A DNA stretch of 64,000 nucleotides from Yersinia kristensenii (lineage in GTDB: Bacteria > Pseudomonadota > Gammaproteobacteria > Enterobacterales > Enterobacteriaceae). Each line of letters begins with the position of its first letter. Position 1 is the first letter of the stretch. A program made the position numbers and the translations under genes. The stretch is taken from the NCBI RefSeq assembly GCF_900460525.1, contig NZ_UHIY01000001.1:682001-746000 (forward strand), given 5' to 3'. Of the stretch, positions 20,817 through 31,601 are shown one piece after another. The notes below the pieces were generated by a model. That model saw only the letters and a program-made list of their open reading frames with translations, did not search any database and was not told where the DNA came from.

Positions 20817-21870
20817 AATTTATTCAAAACAATCGCGAAGGCACCGCCCTACTGGCGATCCTCGCCCTGTTTGCCCTGCTTGGTGTGATTGATCGTAATT
20901 ACTTCAATTTGCAAACTTTCACCATGATCTTCGGTAGCGCGCAGATCCTGATCCTGCTGGCGATCGGCGCCACCATGGTGATGCTGACCCGCAATATTGA
21001 TGTCTCCGTCGGTTCCATCACCGGCTTGTGTGCGGTGACGGTCGGTATGGCGCTCAATGCCGGTTTCGGGCTGGCGGTATCTTGCTTGTTTGCTTTGCTG
21101 GTCGGCATGGTGGCCGGTTTGTTTAATGGCATCCTGGTGACTTGGCTGCGCATCCCGGCGATTGTCGCCACACTGGGTACATTGGGGTTGTATCGCGGCC
21201 TGATGCTGTTGCTGACCGGCGGTAAATGGATTGAGGGGCTACCCGCTGACCTCAAAAGCCTATCGACGCCAATTCTGTTTTCCATCTCGCCCATTGGCTG
21301 GCTGATTATGTTGTTGATTGTGTCAATGGCCTTACTGCTGGGCAAAACCGCCTTTGGCCGCAGCTTCTATGCGACCGGCGATAACTTGCAGGGCGCACGC
21401 CAATTGGGGATCCGCACTGATAGCATTCGTATTTTTGCTTTCTCAATGAATGGCGTGATGGCGGCGCTGGCGGGGATTATATTCGCCTCACAAATTGGTT
21501 TTATCCCCAATCAAACCGGCAGTGGCTTGGAAATGAAAGCCATTGCCGCCTGTGTTCTCGGCGGCATCAGCTTGCTCGGCGGCACCGGCACCATTATTGG
21601 TGCCATTCTTGGGGCTTATTTACTGACACAAATCGACAGCGTGCTGGTGCTGCTGCGCCTACCGGCGTGGTGGAATGACTTTATCGCCGGCTTGGTGCTG
21701 TTGGCGGTGCTGGTATTCGATGGCCGCCTGCGTTGCGCCGTCGAGCGCAATATTCGCCAACAGAAATATGCCCGCTTTACCGCCCGCCCGGTTGCTCCGG
21801 ATAAGAAAGTGAAACCGAACAATAACAAAGCACCGAGTAGTAAATCATTCACCAAGAAGGAGGCGGCACG

Positions 21871-21874
<4 letters not shown>
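20810..21874 (+). CDS. lsrC: AI-2 ABC importer permease LsrC
   Basis: Inner-membrane permease of the AI-2 importer, 354 residues with about nine hydrophobic segments. It contains the BPD_transp_2 features [12 protein letters not shown] near residue 63 and [24 protein letters not shown] near 245, the loop contacting the ATPase. The C-terminal tail of about 45 residues is polar and Lys/Arg-rich. The start overlaps the end of lsrA and the stop overlaps the ATG of lsrD (ATGA), indicating coupled translation. Confidence 0.95.
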
Positions 21875-23954
<2,080 letters not shown>

Positions 23955-23961
23955 TCTCGGC

Positions 23962-23983
23962 GGCCCGCCCCTACCGGCGGGCC
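23962..23983 (+). promoter_or_regulatory. Stable stem-loop in the lsrB-lsrF gap
   Basis: An eight-base perfect GC stem (ggcccgcc with ggcgggcc) and six-base loop lie eight bases after the lsrB stop. No T-run follows, so it is unlikely to be a full terminator. It more probably blocks 3' exonuclease decay so that the binding protein is made in excess over LsrFG. Confidence 0.55.
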
Positions 23984-24010
23984 TAAACAGACCTAAGGGA
24001 GTTATGACAG

Positions 24011-24886
24011 ATGGCTGATTTAGACGATATCAAAGACGGTAAGGATTTCGGTATTGGCGTACCCCAGCAAAATCCTGCATTTACACTTAAAGGCTGCGGT
24101 TCGCTGGATTGGGGGATGCAATCTCGTCTGGCGCGGATTTTTAATCCGAAAACTAACCGCACAGTGATGCTGGCATTTGACCACGGCTATTTTCAGGGGC
24201 CGACCACCGGTCTGGAGCGGATTGATATTAACATCGCCCCGCTGTTTGAATATGCCGATGTCTTAATGTGTACTCGTGGCATTTTGCGCAGCATCGTGCC
24301 CGCCGCGGCCAATCGCCCGATTGTACTGCGCGCCTCTGGCGCAAACTCAATTCTGACGGATTTATCCAATGAAGCGGTGGCGGTGGCAATGGAAGATGCC
24401 CTACGGCTCAACTCCTGCGCCGTGGCAGCACAGGTTTACATTGGCACTGAGCACGAGCATCAATCTATCAAAAATATCATCCAGTTAGTCGACCAGGGCA
24501 TTCGCTACGGAATGCCGACCATGGCAGTGACGGGGGTGGGTAAAGATATGGCGCGCGACCAGCGTTATTTCTCTCTGGCTACCCGTATCGCCGCAGAAAT
24601 GGGCGCTCAGGTGATTAAAACTTATTATGTCGACAGTGGCTTTGAGCGCATTGCTGCCGGTTGCCCGGTGCCTATCGTGATAGCGGGTGGTAAAAAACTC
24701 CCGGAACGGGATGCGCTGGAAATGTGCTATCAGGCGATTGATCAGGGCGCATCTGGGGTGGATATGGGCCGCAATATCTTCCAATCAGACGCCCCGATTG
24801 CCATGCTGAAAGCGGTTCATGCCGTGGTGCATAAAAATGAAAATGCAGAAACGGCCTATAAGCTGTTTTTACATGAAAAAGGTTGA
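24011..24886 (+). CDS. lsrF: 3-hydroxy-2,4-pentadione-5-phosphate thiolase LsrF
   Basis: Cytoplasmic class I aldolase-fold enzyme that transfers acetyl from the phospho-AI-2 breakdown product to CoA, ending the signal. The 291-residue length equals E. coli LsrF. Visible segments are [55 protein letters not shown] with the Schiff-base region, and [10 protein letters not shown] for phosphate binding. ATG at 24011 lies 56 bases after lsrB. Confidence 0.95.
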   Translation: MADLDDIKDGKDFGIGVPQQNPAFTLKGCGSLDWGMQSRLARIFNPKTNRTVMLAFDHGYFQGPTTGLERIDINIAPLFEYADVLMCTRGILRSIVPAAANRPIVLRASGANSILTDLSNEAVAVAMEDALRLNSCAVAAQVYIGTEHEHQSIKNIIQLVDQGIRYGMPTMAVTGVGKDMARDQRYFSLATRIAAEMGAQVIKTYYVDSGFERIAAGCPVPIVIAGGKKLPERDALEMCYQAIDQGASGVDMGRNIFQSDAPIAMLKAVHAVVHKNENAETAYKLFLHEKG

Positions 24887-24929
24887 GTCAGCTGGCCGTT
24901 AACTGGCCCATGATGACAAGGAGAAAGGT

Positions 24930-25220
24930 ATGCATGTCACCCTCGTCGAAATTAATGTTAAAGATGGCAAAGTTGAGCAGTTTATTGCGGTTTTCCGCGC
25001 TAATCATCAAGGTTCTATCCTTGAGCCGGGGAATCTGCGTTTTGATGTCTTGCAGGATGCATCTATCCCAACACGCTTTTATATCTACGAAGCTTATGTT
25101 GATGAACACGCGGTCGCCGCTCATAAGAAAACGGCCCATTATCTAAAATGTGTCGAAGAGCTGGAGGGGTTGATGACCGGCCCGCGCAAGAAAACGGTCT
25201 TTAATTGCCTGATGCCTTAA
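24930..25220 (+). CDS. lsrG: Phospho-AI-2 isomerase LsrG
   Basis: A 96-residue antibiotic-biosynthesis-monooxygenase-fold protein that isomerises phospho-AI-2 before LsrF cleaves it. The sequence starts [18 protein letters not shown]. It contains [37 protein letters not shown] in two stretches typical of LsrG. AAGGAG lies upstream of the ATG. It is the last gene of lsrACDBFG and is followed at once by a terminator. Confidence 0.95.
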   Translation: MHVTLVEINVKDGKVEQFIAVFRANHQGSILEPGNLRFDVLQDASIPTRFYIYEAYVDEHAVAAHKKTAHYLKCVEELEGLMTGPRKKTVFNCLMP

Positions 25221-25227
25221 TCCATCC

Positions 25228-25260
25228 GGGCAGCTGCTCCCTCTCGCTGCCCTTTTTCTT
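25228..25260 (+). terminator. Terminator of the lsrACDBFG operon
   Basis: Stem gggcagc (25228-25234) pairs with gctgccc (25246-25252), with an eleven-base loop, followed by five T and a T-rich tail. Confidence 0.88.
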
Positions 25261-25346
25261 GTTTCTTGCCCAATAAAAAAGCCCTGCTCAATAAAATTGC
25301 TTAATTTGCGCTATGATTTTTTGAATCATTTCGCAGGATATTAAGC

Positions 25347-26267
25347 ATGAAAAATACTCTGGCCCTTTTGAGCGCCCTGCTCTTTTATGGTAGTGCCACG
25401 TATGCCGCCGGGCTACCTGTCGGCAGGGGTAGCTTTGATTTTACTGTGCCGCAAACCACTAAAAAAATTAAGGTTTTCAGTTATCAACCGCCTGATGCAA
25501 ATACCCATACGCCCATAGTCTTTGTGCTGACCGGGCTGAACCGCGATGCCGATACATATCGTGATGCCTGGGTGGAGAATGCCCGAAAAAATAAACTGAT
25601 GGTGATTGCCCCGCATTTTAGTCAACAAGAGTACCCCGGCAGTGATGGCTATAATCTGGGGAATTTGATCAATCGCCAAACCGGTAAACTGAATCCGACC
25701 AGCGAATGGGCATTTACTGTCATCAACAGTCTATTTACTGATATGCAAAAACAGGGTATTACCCAGCAAAAAAACTATTATTTATTCGGCAATAGCGCCG
25801 GTTGCCAGTTTGTTCACCGCATGCTGACATTAACGCCACAGCCAAATGTCAAAGCCGCAATTTGCGCAGCGGCAGGTTGGTGGACCATGCCGAATAACCA
25901 AACCCCGTGGCCATATGGTTTAGGTAATGCCCCGATTGCAGTCAACCAACAGCAATTAATACATTATTTTTCCCTGCCAGTGCTTATTACTGTTGGCAGC
26001 AAAGATAATAATCCTAACCATCCATTGCTGCGGCGTTCCCCGCAAGCCATAGCCCAAGGAAATAGCCGTTTACAGCGTGCTAAAAATTATTTTATGACCG
26101 CAGAACAGCTCGCCCAACAGGATAAAGTGCCGTTTAACTGGCAATTTACCACCTTACCGAAGGTAGGCCACAGTGGTAGCAAAATGTCAGCGTATGCCGC
26201 TGATCAATTTGCCGAATTTGAGCAACACGGTAAATTTAACATTCAGGGCCGTCGAGCGCGGCAATGA
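25347..26267 (+). CDS. Secreted alpha/beta-hydrolase (poly(3-hydroxyalkanoate) depolymerase-like)
   Basis: A 306-residue exported protein with a clear signal peptide ending near residue 20 (TYA-AGLP). The fold is suggested by PIVFVLTGLNRDADTYRD (oxyanion-hole region), the nucleophile elbow FGNSAGCQF (serine near residue 150), the acid candidate in TVGSKDNNPNHP, and LPKVGHSGSKM with the catalytic histidine. This fits PHB-depolymerase or feruloyl-esterase-like hydrolases. The substrate is unknown. It stands alone with AGGAT eight bases before the ATG. Confidence 0.75.
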   Translation: MKNTLALLSALLFYGSATYAAGLPVGRGSFDFTVPQTTKKIKVFSYQPPDANTHTPIVFVLTGLNRDADTYRDAWVENARKNKLMVIAPHFSQQEYPGSDGYNLGNLINRQTGKLNPTSEWAFTVINSLFTDMQKQGITQQKNYYLFGNSAGCQFVHRMLTLTPQPNVKAAICAAAGWWTMPNNQTPWPYGLGNAPIAVNQQQLIHYFSLPVLITVGSKDNNPNHPLLRRSPQAIAQGNSRLQRAKNYFMTAEQLAQQDKVPFNWQFTTLPKVGHSGSKMSAYAADQFAEFEQHGKFNIQGRRARQ

Positions 26268-26382
26268 CACAACGCAATCAGATAACACCTATCATTAAAA
26301 TGTTTCCTTTAAGCTATTCTTAGCGCCGAAGATAATGATTACGCCCCGATGCTGTGATCCCCACTGTAAAACAGGAGTTTCT

Positions 26383-26865
26383 ATGAATACAACTCATCGC
26401 CTGGTGCTGGCTTTGGCCTTTTCCACCACACTGCTGACCGGTTCTGCTCACGCAAACAGCTTATTAGATTCTGTCAAAAGTGCCGCAGATCAGTACAGTA
26501 AATCAGGTGATAGCTCATCTTCATTGTCATCACTGACCGGTTTACTCAATGGCAGCGATAAAGCCCTCAGCGCCAGCACCATGACCAATGCTGCCGGTAT
26601 TTTGCAATATTGTGTGCAAAATAATGTATTGTCGGCCAATGGCACTACGGCGATTAAAGATCAATTGATGAGTAAATTGGGCATCACCAGCACTGAGAAT
26701 GCCAAGAGCCAGGACTATCAGGAAGGCCTGGGGGGTTTGCTGAAAACCGGTGAAGGGAAAAAGCTGGATTTGAATAACCTGGGTAGCGAGCAAATCACGG
26801 AAAAAATTAAAACTAAAGCCTGCGATTTAGTGCTGAAACAGGGTCAGTCATTCTTGTTGAAATAA
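26383..26865 (+). CDS. yjjA: DUF2501 family exported protein (YjjA-like)
   Basis: A 160-residue protein with a signal peptide ending near residue 24 (SAHA-NSLLD). The mature part is rich in Ser, Gly, Ala and Leu and matches the DUF2501 pattern, with ALSASTMTNAAGILQYCVQNNVLS and a C-terminal GLGGLLKTGEGKKLDLNNLGSEQITEKIKTKACD in two parts. The frame is open 16 codons upstream, but the ATG at 26383 has AGGAG six bases before it. The function of the family is unknown. Confidence 0.85.
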   Translation: MNTTHRLVLALAFSTTLLTGSAHANSLLDSVKSAADQYSKSGDSSSSLSSLTGLLNGSDKALSASTMTNAAGILQYCVQNNVLSANGTTAIKDQLMSKLGITSTENAKSQDYQEGLGGLLKTGEGKKLDLNNLGSEQITEKIKTKACDLVLKQGQSFLLK

Positions 26866-26884
26866 CGGGATGAGGAATAACCGA

Positions 26885-26910
26885 GCGCAGCTTGCGGCTG
26901 CGCTTTTTTT
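26885..26910 (+). terminator. Terminator after the DUF2501 gene
   Basis: Stem gcgcagc (26885-26891) pairs with gctgcgc (26897-26903) around a five-base loop, followed by seven T. Confidence 0.9.
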
Positions 26911-26947
26911 ATACTGATAGAGCGGCTAATAAGAGAGAATGACGGTT

Positions 26948-27403
26948 TTATTTTTGCGCAATCTTAGGATGAGTATTTTTACCCGATGATATTTTCGATA
27001 ACCATACCCCAGCAATAATCAGTATCGCCCCGCTAAGTTGCATAACCAGTGAGCTATTTAACTGCATAAACTGGTCAATAACCACCCCGGTTAGCATCTG
27101 GCCACTGATCACTAATAATGCGCTTTGTGTTGATCCTATTCGAGCCAATACATAACTGTTTATCGCAACAAATAATGCTCCCATGGCACCGCCAAGATAG
27201 GCAATGAAAGGTGCGGACTGCTGAAACCCGCCACTCAAGCCGCCCATGACCACCAGAATCAGGGTCAGAAATAGAAACCCCACCAAATGATTCCAGAAAG
27301 AAGCATAGAAAATATTGGTATCCATCCCGAGACGGCCGTTAATTGTCCGGCTTAAGCTGACAAAAACACCATTACATAACGCCAGCACAATATAGATTGT
27401 CAT
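26948..27403 (-). CDS. DMT-family transporter half, YdcZ/DUF606 type (second of pair)
   Basis: A 151-residue membrane protein with about five hydrophobic helices and a short polar tail. The sequence NGRLGMDTNIFYASFWNHLVGFLFL is typical of the YdcZ (DUF606) group of half-size drug/metabolite transporters. It begins two bases after the stop of a sister gene of the same family, so the two probably form a heterodimeric exporter. The substrate is unknown. Confidence 0.82.
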   Translation of the reverse strand: MTIYIVLALCNGVFVSLSRTINGRLGMDTNIFYASFWNHLVGFLFLTLILVVMGGLSGGFQQSAPFIAYLGGAMGALFVAINSYVLARIGSTQSALLVISGQMLTGVVIDQFMQLNSSLVMQLSGAILIIAGVWLSKISSGKNTHPKIAQK

Positions 27404-27405
27404 CG

Positions 27406-27870
27406 TTATGACCTCGCAAAAATTAATATAGCGCTACCGGTGAGAACCAACACCACAGCAATGAAATCTCGGCTAACGAAAGAATGCTTTATTACACCAA
27501 ACCAACCCCGTGAATCCGATAGCAGGCCAAAAAGAAGCTGCCCGGCTAACATTAATGCCAGTGTTCCCGATAATGCCAACGGACTATTAACAGTAATCGC
27601 GGCCAGTAATACCGTGAGTGCCCCCGGTATTCCGCCAAAATAACGCCACCAAGGCCCGGATGATGCCGTCCCCTGCTTAGGCTTAACTCGCCGCCGTGAC
27701 ATCACTATCATTAGAGATATCCAGGCAACAATTGCGCCACTGCCATGCGCCAGCCACGAAGCAAATAAGGGCGAGTTATAGCGAGCTAAATAGCTGTTAA
27801 CCATAATCATGGTCGTTAACAAAGCACCAGCAGCAAGAGCAAGCACTAATACCCGGGTATTCATAGACAT
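27406..27870 (-). CDS. DMT-family transporter half, YdcZ/DUF606 type (first of pair)
   Basis: A 154-residue membrane protein with five hydrophobic segments. It contains NSYLARYNSPLFASWLAHGSGA, the counterpart of the family motif in the downstream sister protein. A TTG five codons upstream opens the frame. The ATG at 27870 is preferred, with GGAG nine bases before it; a second ATG is at 27864. It is divergent from a LysR-type regulator, the likely controller of the pair. Confidence 0.82.
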   Translation of the reverse strand: MSMNTRVLVLALAAGALLTTMIMVNSYLARYNSPLFASWLAHGSGAIVAWISLMIVMSRRRVKPKQGTASSGPWWRYFGGIPGALTVLLAAITVNSPLALSGTLALMLAGQLLFGLLSDSRGWFGVIKHSFVSRDFIAVVLVLTGSAILIFARS

Positions 27871-27975
27871 AAAATCTGACTCCAATAAACATCTCTGGAG
27901 TATTCTAAAAAATGTCTCTTCGGTTTAATATCGGGCATTCAGAAACAGATTGTTTACCCAAGGTTGACAATATTG

Positions 27976-28890
27976 ATGGCAAGCTTCTCATATATCCCAA
28001 TATTTATTGCTGTGGTTGATGCCGGAAGCTTTTCTGGGGCGGCGATAAAATTAAACATTACTAAATCTGCCGTCAGTAAACGTATCAGTCAGTTTGAAGA
28101 GGAATTAGGTGTCAGGTTATTGCACAGAACGACCCGTCGCCTGAGCTTGACGCAAGCAGGTCTTAAATATTATGACTATGCGCGCAGCGCGCTACAGCTA
28201 GCCAAAGAGGGTGAAGATGCTATTACTCAGATGCAGGATAAACCACAGGGAATACTGCGCCTGAGTGCGCCAATGGCATTCGGCAGACTTCATATTTCGC
28301 CATTAATTCCCCCGTTTCTCAGTCAAAACCCTGGTGTGGAAATCAATATGGTGATGGATGACCGCGTGGTAAATCTGGTTGAAGGGGGCTTTGATATGGG
28401 TATTCGTATTGGTCAGCTTGCAGATTCCACCATGATAGCCCGGCCATTAGCCCCTTGTACCAGTGTGCTATGTGCGTCGCCAGAGTATCTTCGCCGCCAT
28501 GGTACACCGCAGTCACCCCATGACCTGAGCCAACATAATTGCCTGTTTTATAGCTATTTTCTGGGCGGAACCGAATGGATTTTCAATAGCCACGAGGGGG
28601 TCAGCCGTTTTCTGCCCAAGGGTAATTATCAGGTCAATAATAGTGAGGCGCTGTATGATGCGCTGCTGGCAGGACTGGGGATTTGTCAGATGCCGAAATT
28701 CATTGTCGGCCCCGCGCTGGCGGATGGCCGCTTGGTGTCATTATTACCTAACTATCGGCTACCCAAGCATTCTATCTATGCCATCTACCCGCAACGCCTG
28801 CATGTCCCGGCTAAAATGCGCACGTTTCTGGATTATCTATTAGTATATTTTGGTGAGAACTCGTTATATCGCCAGTGTTATGAAAACTAA
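27976..28890 (+). CDS. LysR-family transcriptional regulator
   Basis: A 304-residue regulator with an N-terminal winged helix (FIAVVDAGSFSGAAIKLNITKSAVSKRISQFEEELGVRLLHRTTR, residues about 8-53, seen in pieces) and a LysR substrate-binding domain of the CrgA/DmlR-like group. The first ATG in frame is at 27976, after a TTG-rich stretch. It faces the YdcZ pair across about 105 bases, the usual layout for a LysR protein and its target. Confidence 0.88.
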   Translation: MASFSYIPIFIAVVDAGSFSGAAIKLNITKSAVSKRISQFEEELGVRLLHRTTRRLSLTQAGLKYYDYARSALQLAKEGEDAITQMQDKPQGILRLSAPMAFGRLHISPLIPPFLSQNPGVEINMVMDDRVVNLVEGGFDMGIRIGQLADSTMIARPLAPCTSVLCASPEYLRRHGTPQSPHDLSQHNCLFYSYFLGGTEWIFNSHEGVSRFLPKGNYQVNNSEALYDALLAGLGICQMPKFIVGPALADGRLVSLLPNYRLPKHSIYAIYPQRLHVPAKMRTFLDYLLVYFGENSLYRQCYEN

Positions 28891-28904
28891 TTAAAGAGTG
28901 AATA

Positions 28905-29204
28905 ATGAATATAAGGTTAGCAATAGGGTACGCCATCCTGCTGTCGGCATTCAGTTTTCAAGCTTGCGCCGACACCTTTCCTAGTGACAAACAAGTGGCA
29001 AACATGTGCTATCAAGGGGTTTGGAAACTATCAGCTTACCCTGACTACACCACATTGAAGCCGCAAACCAAGGTCAAGTTTGAGAAAGCCATTAACATGA
29101 AAGAGATGCACTTTCGGCTTAAGGTGAACAGCCCATACAACGTGCCAATGGATGATAACGTGCGCTGCCGAGTTGATCAGAATGGCAAAGTTTGGCTTGG
29201 GTAA
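28905..29204 (+). CDS. Small exported protein of unknown function
   Basis: A 99-residue precursor with a signal peptide (hydrophobic residues 4-20, cleavage near ACA-DTFPS) and two cysteines in the mature part (MCYQG, VRCRV) that could form a disulfide. It starts 14 bases after the LysR gene with a plausible AAAGAG site. No family was recognised. Codon use resembles that of the neighbours, so it is probably a real gene. Confidence 0.65.
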   Translation: MNIRLAIGYAILLSAFSFQACADTFPSDKQVANMCYQGVWKLSAYPDYTTLKPQTKVKFEKAINMKEMHFRLKVNSPYNVPMDDNVRCRVDQNGKVWLG

Positions 29205-29227
29205 AGGGTTATATATTTAACAGATAC

Positions 29228-29992
29228 TTATCTACCACTTAAGAAAATATTTTGGCGGTGATAGGCCATCTGCCCCTCATCAGGAAAAAACTGAACCGGT
29301 AACCGCAGTTTTCGCCCTTCATATTTAGCGAAATTCTCTTCACTGATACTGCTTTTGAGTTTTTTGATCTGGGGAGATAACACCATTTCCAAATGCTCAT
29401 TAAAGGTTATTAATCCCTGATCAAAAGCCCGGTCATGTAAACTTGACAGACATAAGCCATTACTGGGATTAAGTCGATGCTCTGCACTGTGGCTCCAAGG
29501 GCGAATATGGCTGGCAACTAATAATGTAGGTTCTTCTAACTCTGTAATACAGCAGCGATTTTCATAAACCTGCAATACGTTTTTGCGAAATAGCTGTTGA
29601 CCAACCCGTGCCTTAATAATGGTGGTTCTTTCTTTGCCACTGAAATCTTTAATACCGCTATCAAAGAGCTTAATCACTGGTTTTTCTAACTGGCTCATTG
29701 CCTGCTGGCATTGCTGCTCAAAAACTTCAGAATTTTCATTCAGTTCCAGCCATAAGGCACGGTCTGCATTAGAAGCACCGCTAAGCCCTTTGCGGCCTGA
29801 ATCAATAATAAAGGGGTCCAGACTGGCGATATTAACTAATTTCATCGCCAATGCCGACGGCGTTCGGCCAATTAATGCGGCGTAATGAATAATATCGGGA
29901 TTCTTGGAATGTAATTTGCCAAAGGGGATTTGGCTATACAACGTAAATGCCACTAACAGTTGATCCCGCGTCCAGTGATTTGCCGCCGCCAT
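29228..29992 (-). CDS. HNH endonuclease domain protein (HNH_2 type)
   Basis: A 254-residue protein. The C-terminal half has the HNH_2 pattern: CCITELEEPTLLVASHIRPW near residue 150, then LNPSNGLCLSSLHDRAFDQGL near 175, supplying the histidines and asparagine of the nuclease fold. The N-terminal half (YAALIGRTPSALAMKLVNIASLDP) is a helical domain often found fused to this nuclease. It could be a solitary modified-DNA or defence nuclease. It stands next to the AT-rich restriction-modification insert, but its base composition is like the backbone. Confidence 0.75.
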   Translation of the reverse strand: MAAANHWTRDQLLVAFTLYSQIPFGKLHSKNPDIIHYAALIGRTPSALAMKLVNIASLDPFIIDSGRKGLSGASNADRALWLELNENSEVFEQQCQQAMSQLEKPVIKLFDSGIKDFSGKERTTIIKARVGQQLFRKNVLQVYENRCCITELEEPTLLVASHIRPWSHSAEHRLNPSNGLCLSSLHDRAFDQGLITFNEHLEMVLSPQIKKLKSSISEENFAKYEGRKLRLPVQFFPDEGQMAYHRQNIFLSGR

Positions 29993-30060
29993 GCATCGCC
30001 ATCCAGAATGAGTGAGTCGCCTTATTGAATGAGTTAACTATGCCAGGTGTCGGGGGGAAT

Positions 30061-30088
30061 GGGTATGGGTATGGGTATGGGTATGGGG
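30061..30088 (+). repeat. Hexanucleotide tandem repeat (GGGTAT)4 followed by GGGG
   Basis: Four exact copies of gggtat occupy 30061-30084 and are followed by gggg. The plus strand has four or more GGG runs separated by TAT, which can form an intramolecular G-quadruplex. It lies about 70 bases upstream of the HNH_2 gene and at the left edge of the AT-rich insert. Confidence 0.9.
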
Positions 30089-30360
30089 TGATTATGATTT
30101 TATCTATCATGTTTCCAACATTGTCTCGTAAATTATCCGCGTTACAACCGGACTTAAAAATATCTACATATTATCAACATTAAAAGGGCATCTGATTTAT
30201 ACGTTACTTTCCTGCAAGGAACACTTATGCTAAAAAATGAACAAGTATAAAATTCAATTGGTTATAAATAAAAAACATGATACTTTGTAATTTGATTTTT
30301 ATGGATAAATCCAATTACAAGTCTGATTATTGTTACTTTCAAAACCTCCGGATAATCGTC

Positions 30361-31557
30361 ATGCTTAATAAAAATATCAAAAAGCTAATAGATGACCACC
30401 TAAATGGCATAAACTTGGATATCAGGCAATCTGGTTATTCCCGTTTCATGGATCAAAAGTGCACTGCTGACATGTTAACTGCTGTCGCAGAAATAATATT
30501 AGAGTACATAGATGGCGATAAAGGTAAGGCTTTTACAATAAGAGATATTTGGTCAACAGAATTTGCAAATGAAATAATGACGAATAGCTTCAGAAAGCCC
30601 GATGTAAATAATCCAGCAGCTAGAAATGAATATGATAAAGTATTTTCGCAACCGATCAAACTCTTACAGTATGCACAAATAATAAATTTTAGTCACAAAG
30701 AGAAAAACAAGAACTATTACATTGTACATAGAGAGGATATTCTTGATTACATTGCTATTAGTGACAATAAATCCTTGGAATTTTTAACAATCTATCTCCA
30801 GAAAGTACTAATCGATAGCGATATATATTGTTTTTTTGAAAACTTCTTTAAAAATCAAACCAAACAATCTTTCAATGAATTAAAAGAGAACTATACTAAT
30901 TTCATTATAGAAAACACACCTATAAATGGAAAAACTGAGGTATATAGAATATTTACTAAAATACTAAACCCTCTAGCTTTTAAGAATAAAAAAAGAGGTA
31001 CGAATGGTGGTAACATCTCAGACTTCTCTATTCAATATAATGAATTATTTTATAATAGAATAAATTTTAGAGATATTGAAAAACCTAAAGATAAAACCAG
31101 AAGTGAGTATTTAGAACTACTTGGAGAATCAGGCCCAGCAGAATTATATCAAATAGATAAAGCCAAAAGACAAATAAAAAAATATCATTGTAATAAAAAA
31201 AGTGAAATACATAAATTAATGCATGAAAATGCCACACATGTACATCATATCTTTACAAAAAGTGAATTTCCTGAGTTATCAGACACTTTAGAGAATTTAA
31301 TATTACTCACACCGACACAACATCTTTCATTCGCACATACTGCCAATAATACAAATAGCATATCCAAACCTTATCAATTAATATGTTTGCTTTATAAATT
31401 AGATAGTATTGAAGAGTCTGAGTACTCTGCAGATGAATTCTATTCATTAAATCAATTTAAAAATATAGTCAATAGTGGACTAGGAAAAGAAATTCTAACC
31501 CCCCCAATGACATTTCAAGATATAAAGAATAGCTTAGCCATAGAATATTGTTCTTAA
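30361..31557 (+). CDS. HNH restriction endonuclease, probably type IIS (Esp3I/Eco31I-like)
   Basis: A protein of about 398 residues in very AT-rich DNA. The C-terminal third has an HNH (beta-beta-alpha metal) motif: HVHHIF at residues 293-298, ENLILL with Asn312, and TPTQH ending in His321. The N-terminal part has no recognised domain and would hold target recognition. It converges on a fused C5/N6 methyltransferase. Eco31I is known to cleave with one HNH site, which makes a type IIS enzyme the best guess. The frame is open to 30277, with other ATG codons at 30277 and 30301. The ATG at 30361 is chosen for the GGA eight bases upstream. Confidence 0.72.
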   Translation: MLNKNIKKLIDDHLNGINLDIRQSGYSRFMDQKCTADMLTAVAEIILEYIDGDKGKAFTIRDIWSTEFANEIMTNSFRKPDVNNPAARNEYDKVFSQPIKLLQYAQIINFSHKEKNKNYYIVHREDILDYIAISDNKSLEFLTIYLQKVLIDSDIYCFFENFFKNQTKQSFNELKENYTNFIIENTPINGKTEVYRIFTKILNPLAFKNKKRGTNGGNISDFSIQYNELFYNRINFRDIEKPKDKTRSEYLELLGESGPAELYQIDKAKRQIKKYHCNKKSEIHKLMHENATHVHHIFTKSEFPELSDTLENLILLTPTQHLSFAHTANNTNSISKPYQLICLLYKLDSIEESEYSADEFYSLNQFKNIVNSGLGKEILTPPMTFQDIKNSLAIEYCS

Positions 31558-31569
31558 AATAAGATCAAT

Positions 31570-31596
31570 TTTAGGTGAGATAAAATCTCACCTAAA
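31570..31596. terminator. Bidirectional terminator between nuclease and methyltransferase genes
   Basis: A perfect 12-base inverted repeat (31570-31581 with 31585-31596) has a three-base loop between the two convergent stop codons. T-rich stretches follow on the plus strand. Confidence 0.8.
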
Positions 31597-31601
31597 TATA
31601 A

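Noticed and set aside
30061..30088. CRISPR array or telomere-like end
   Set aside because: The unit is six bases with no spacers, so it is a simple sequence repeat.
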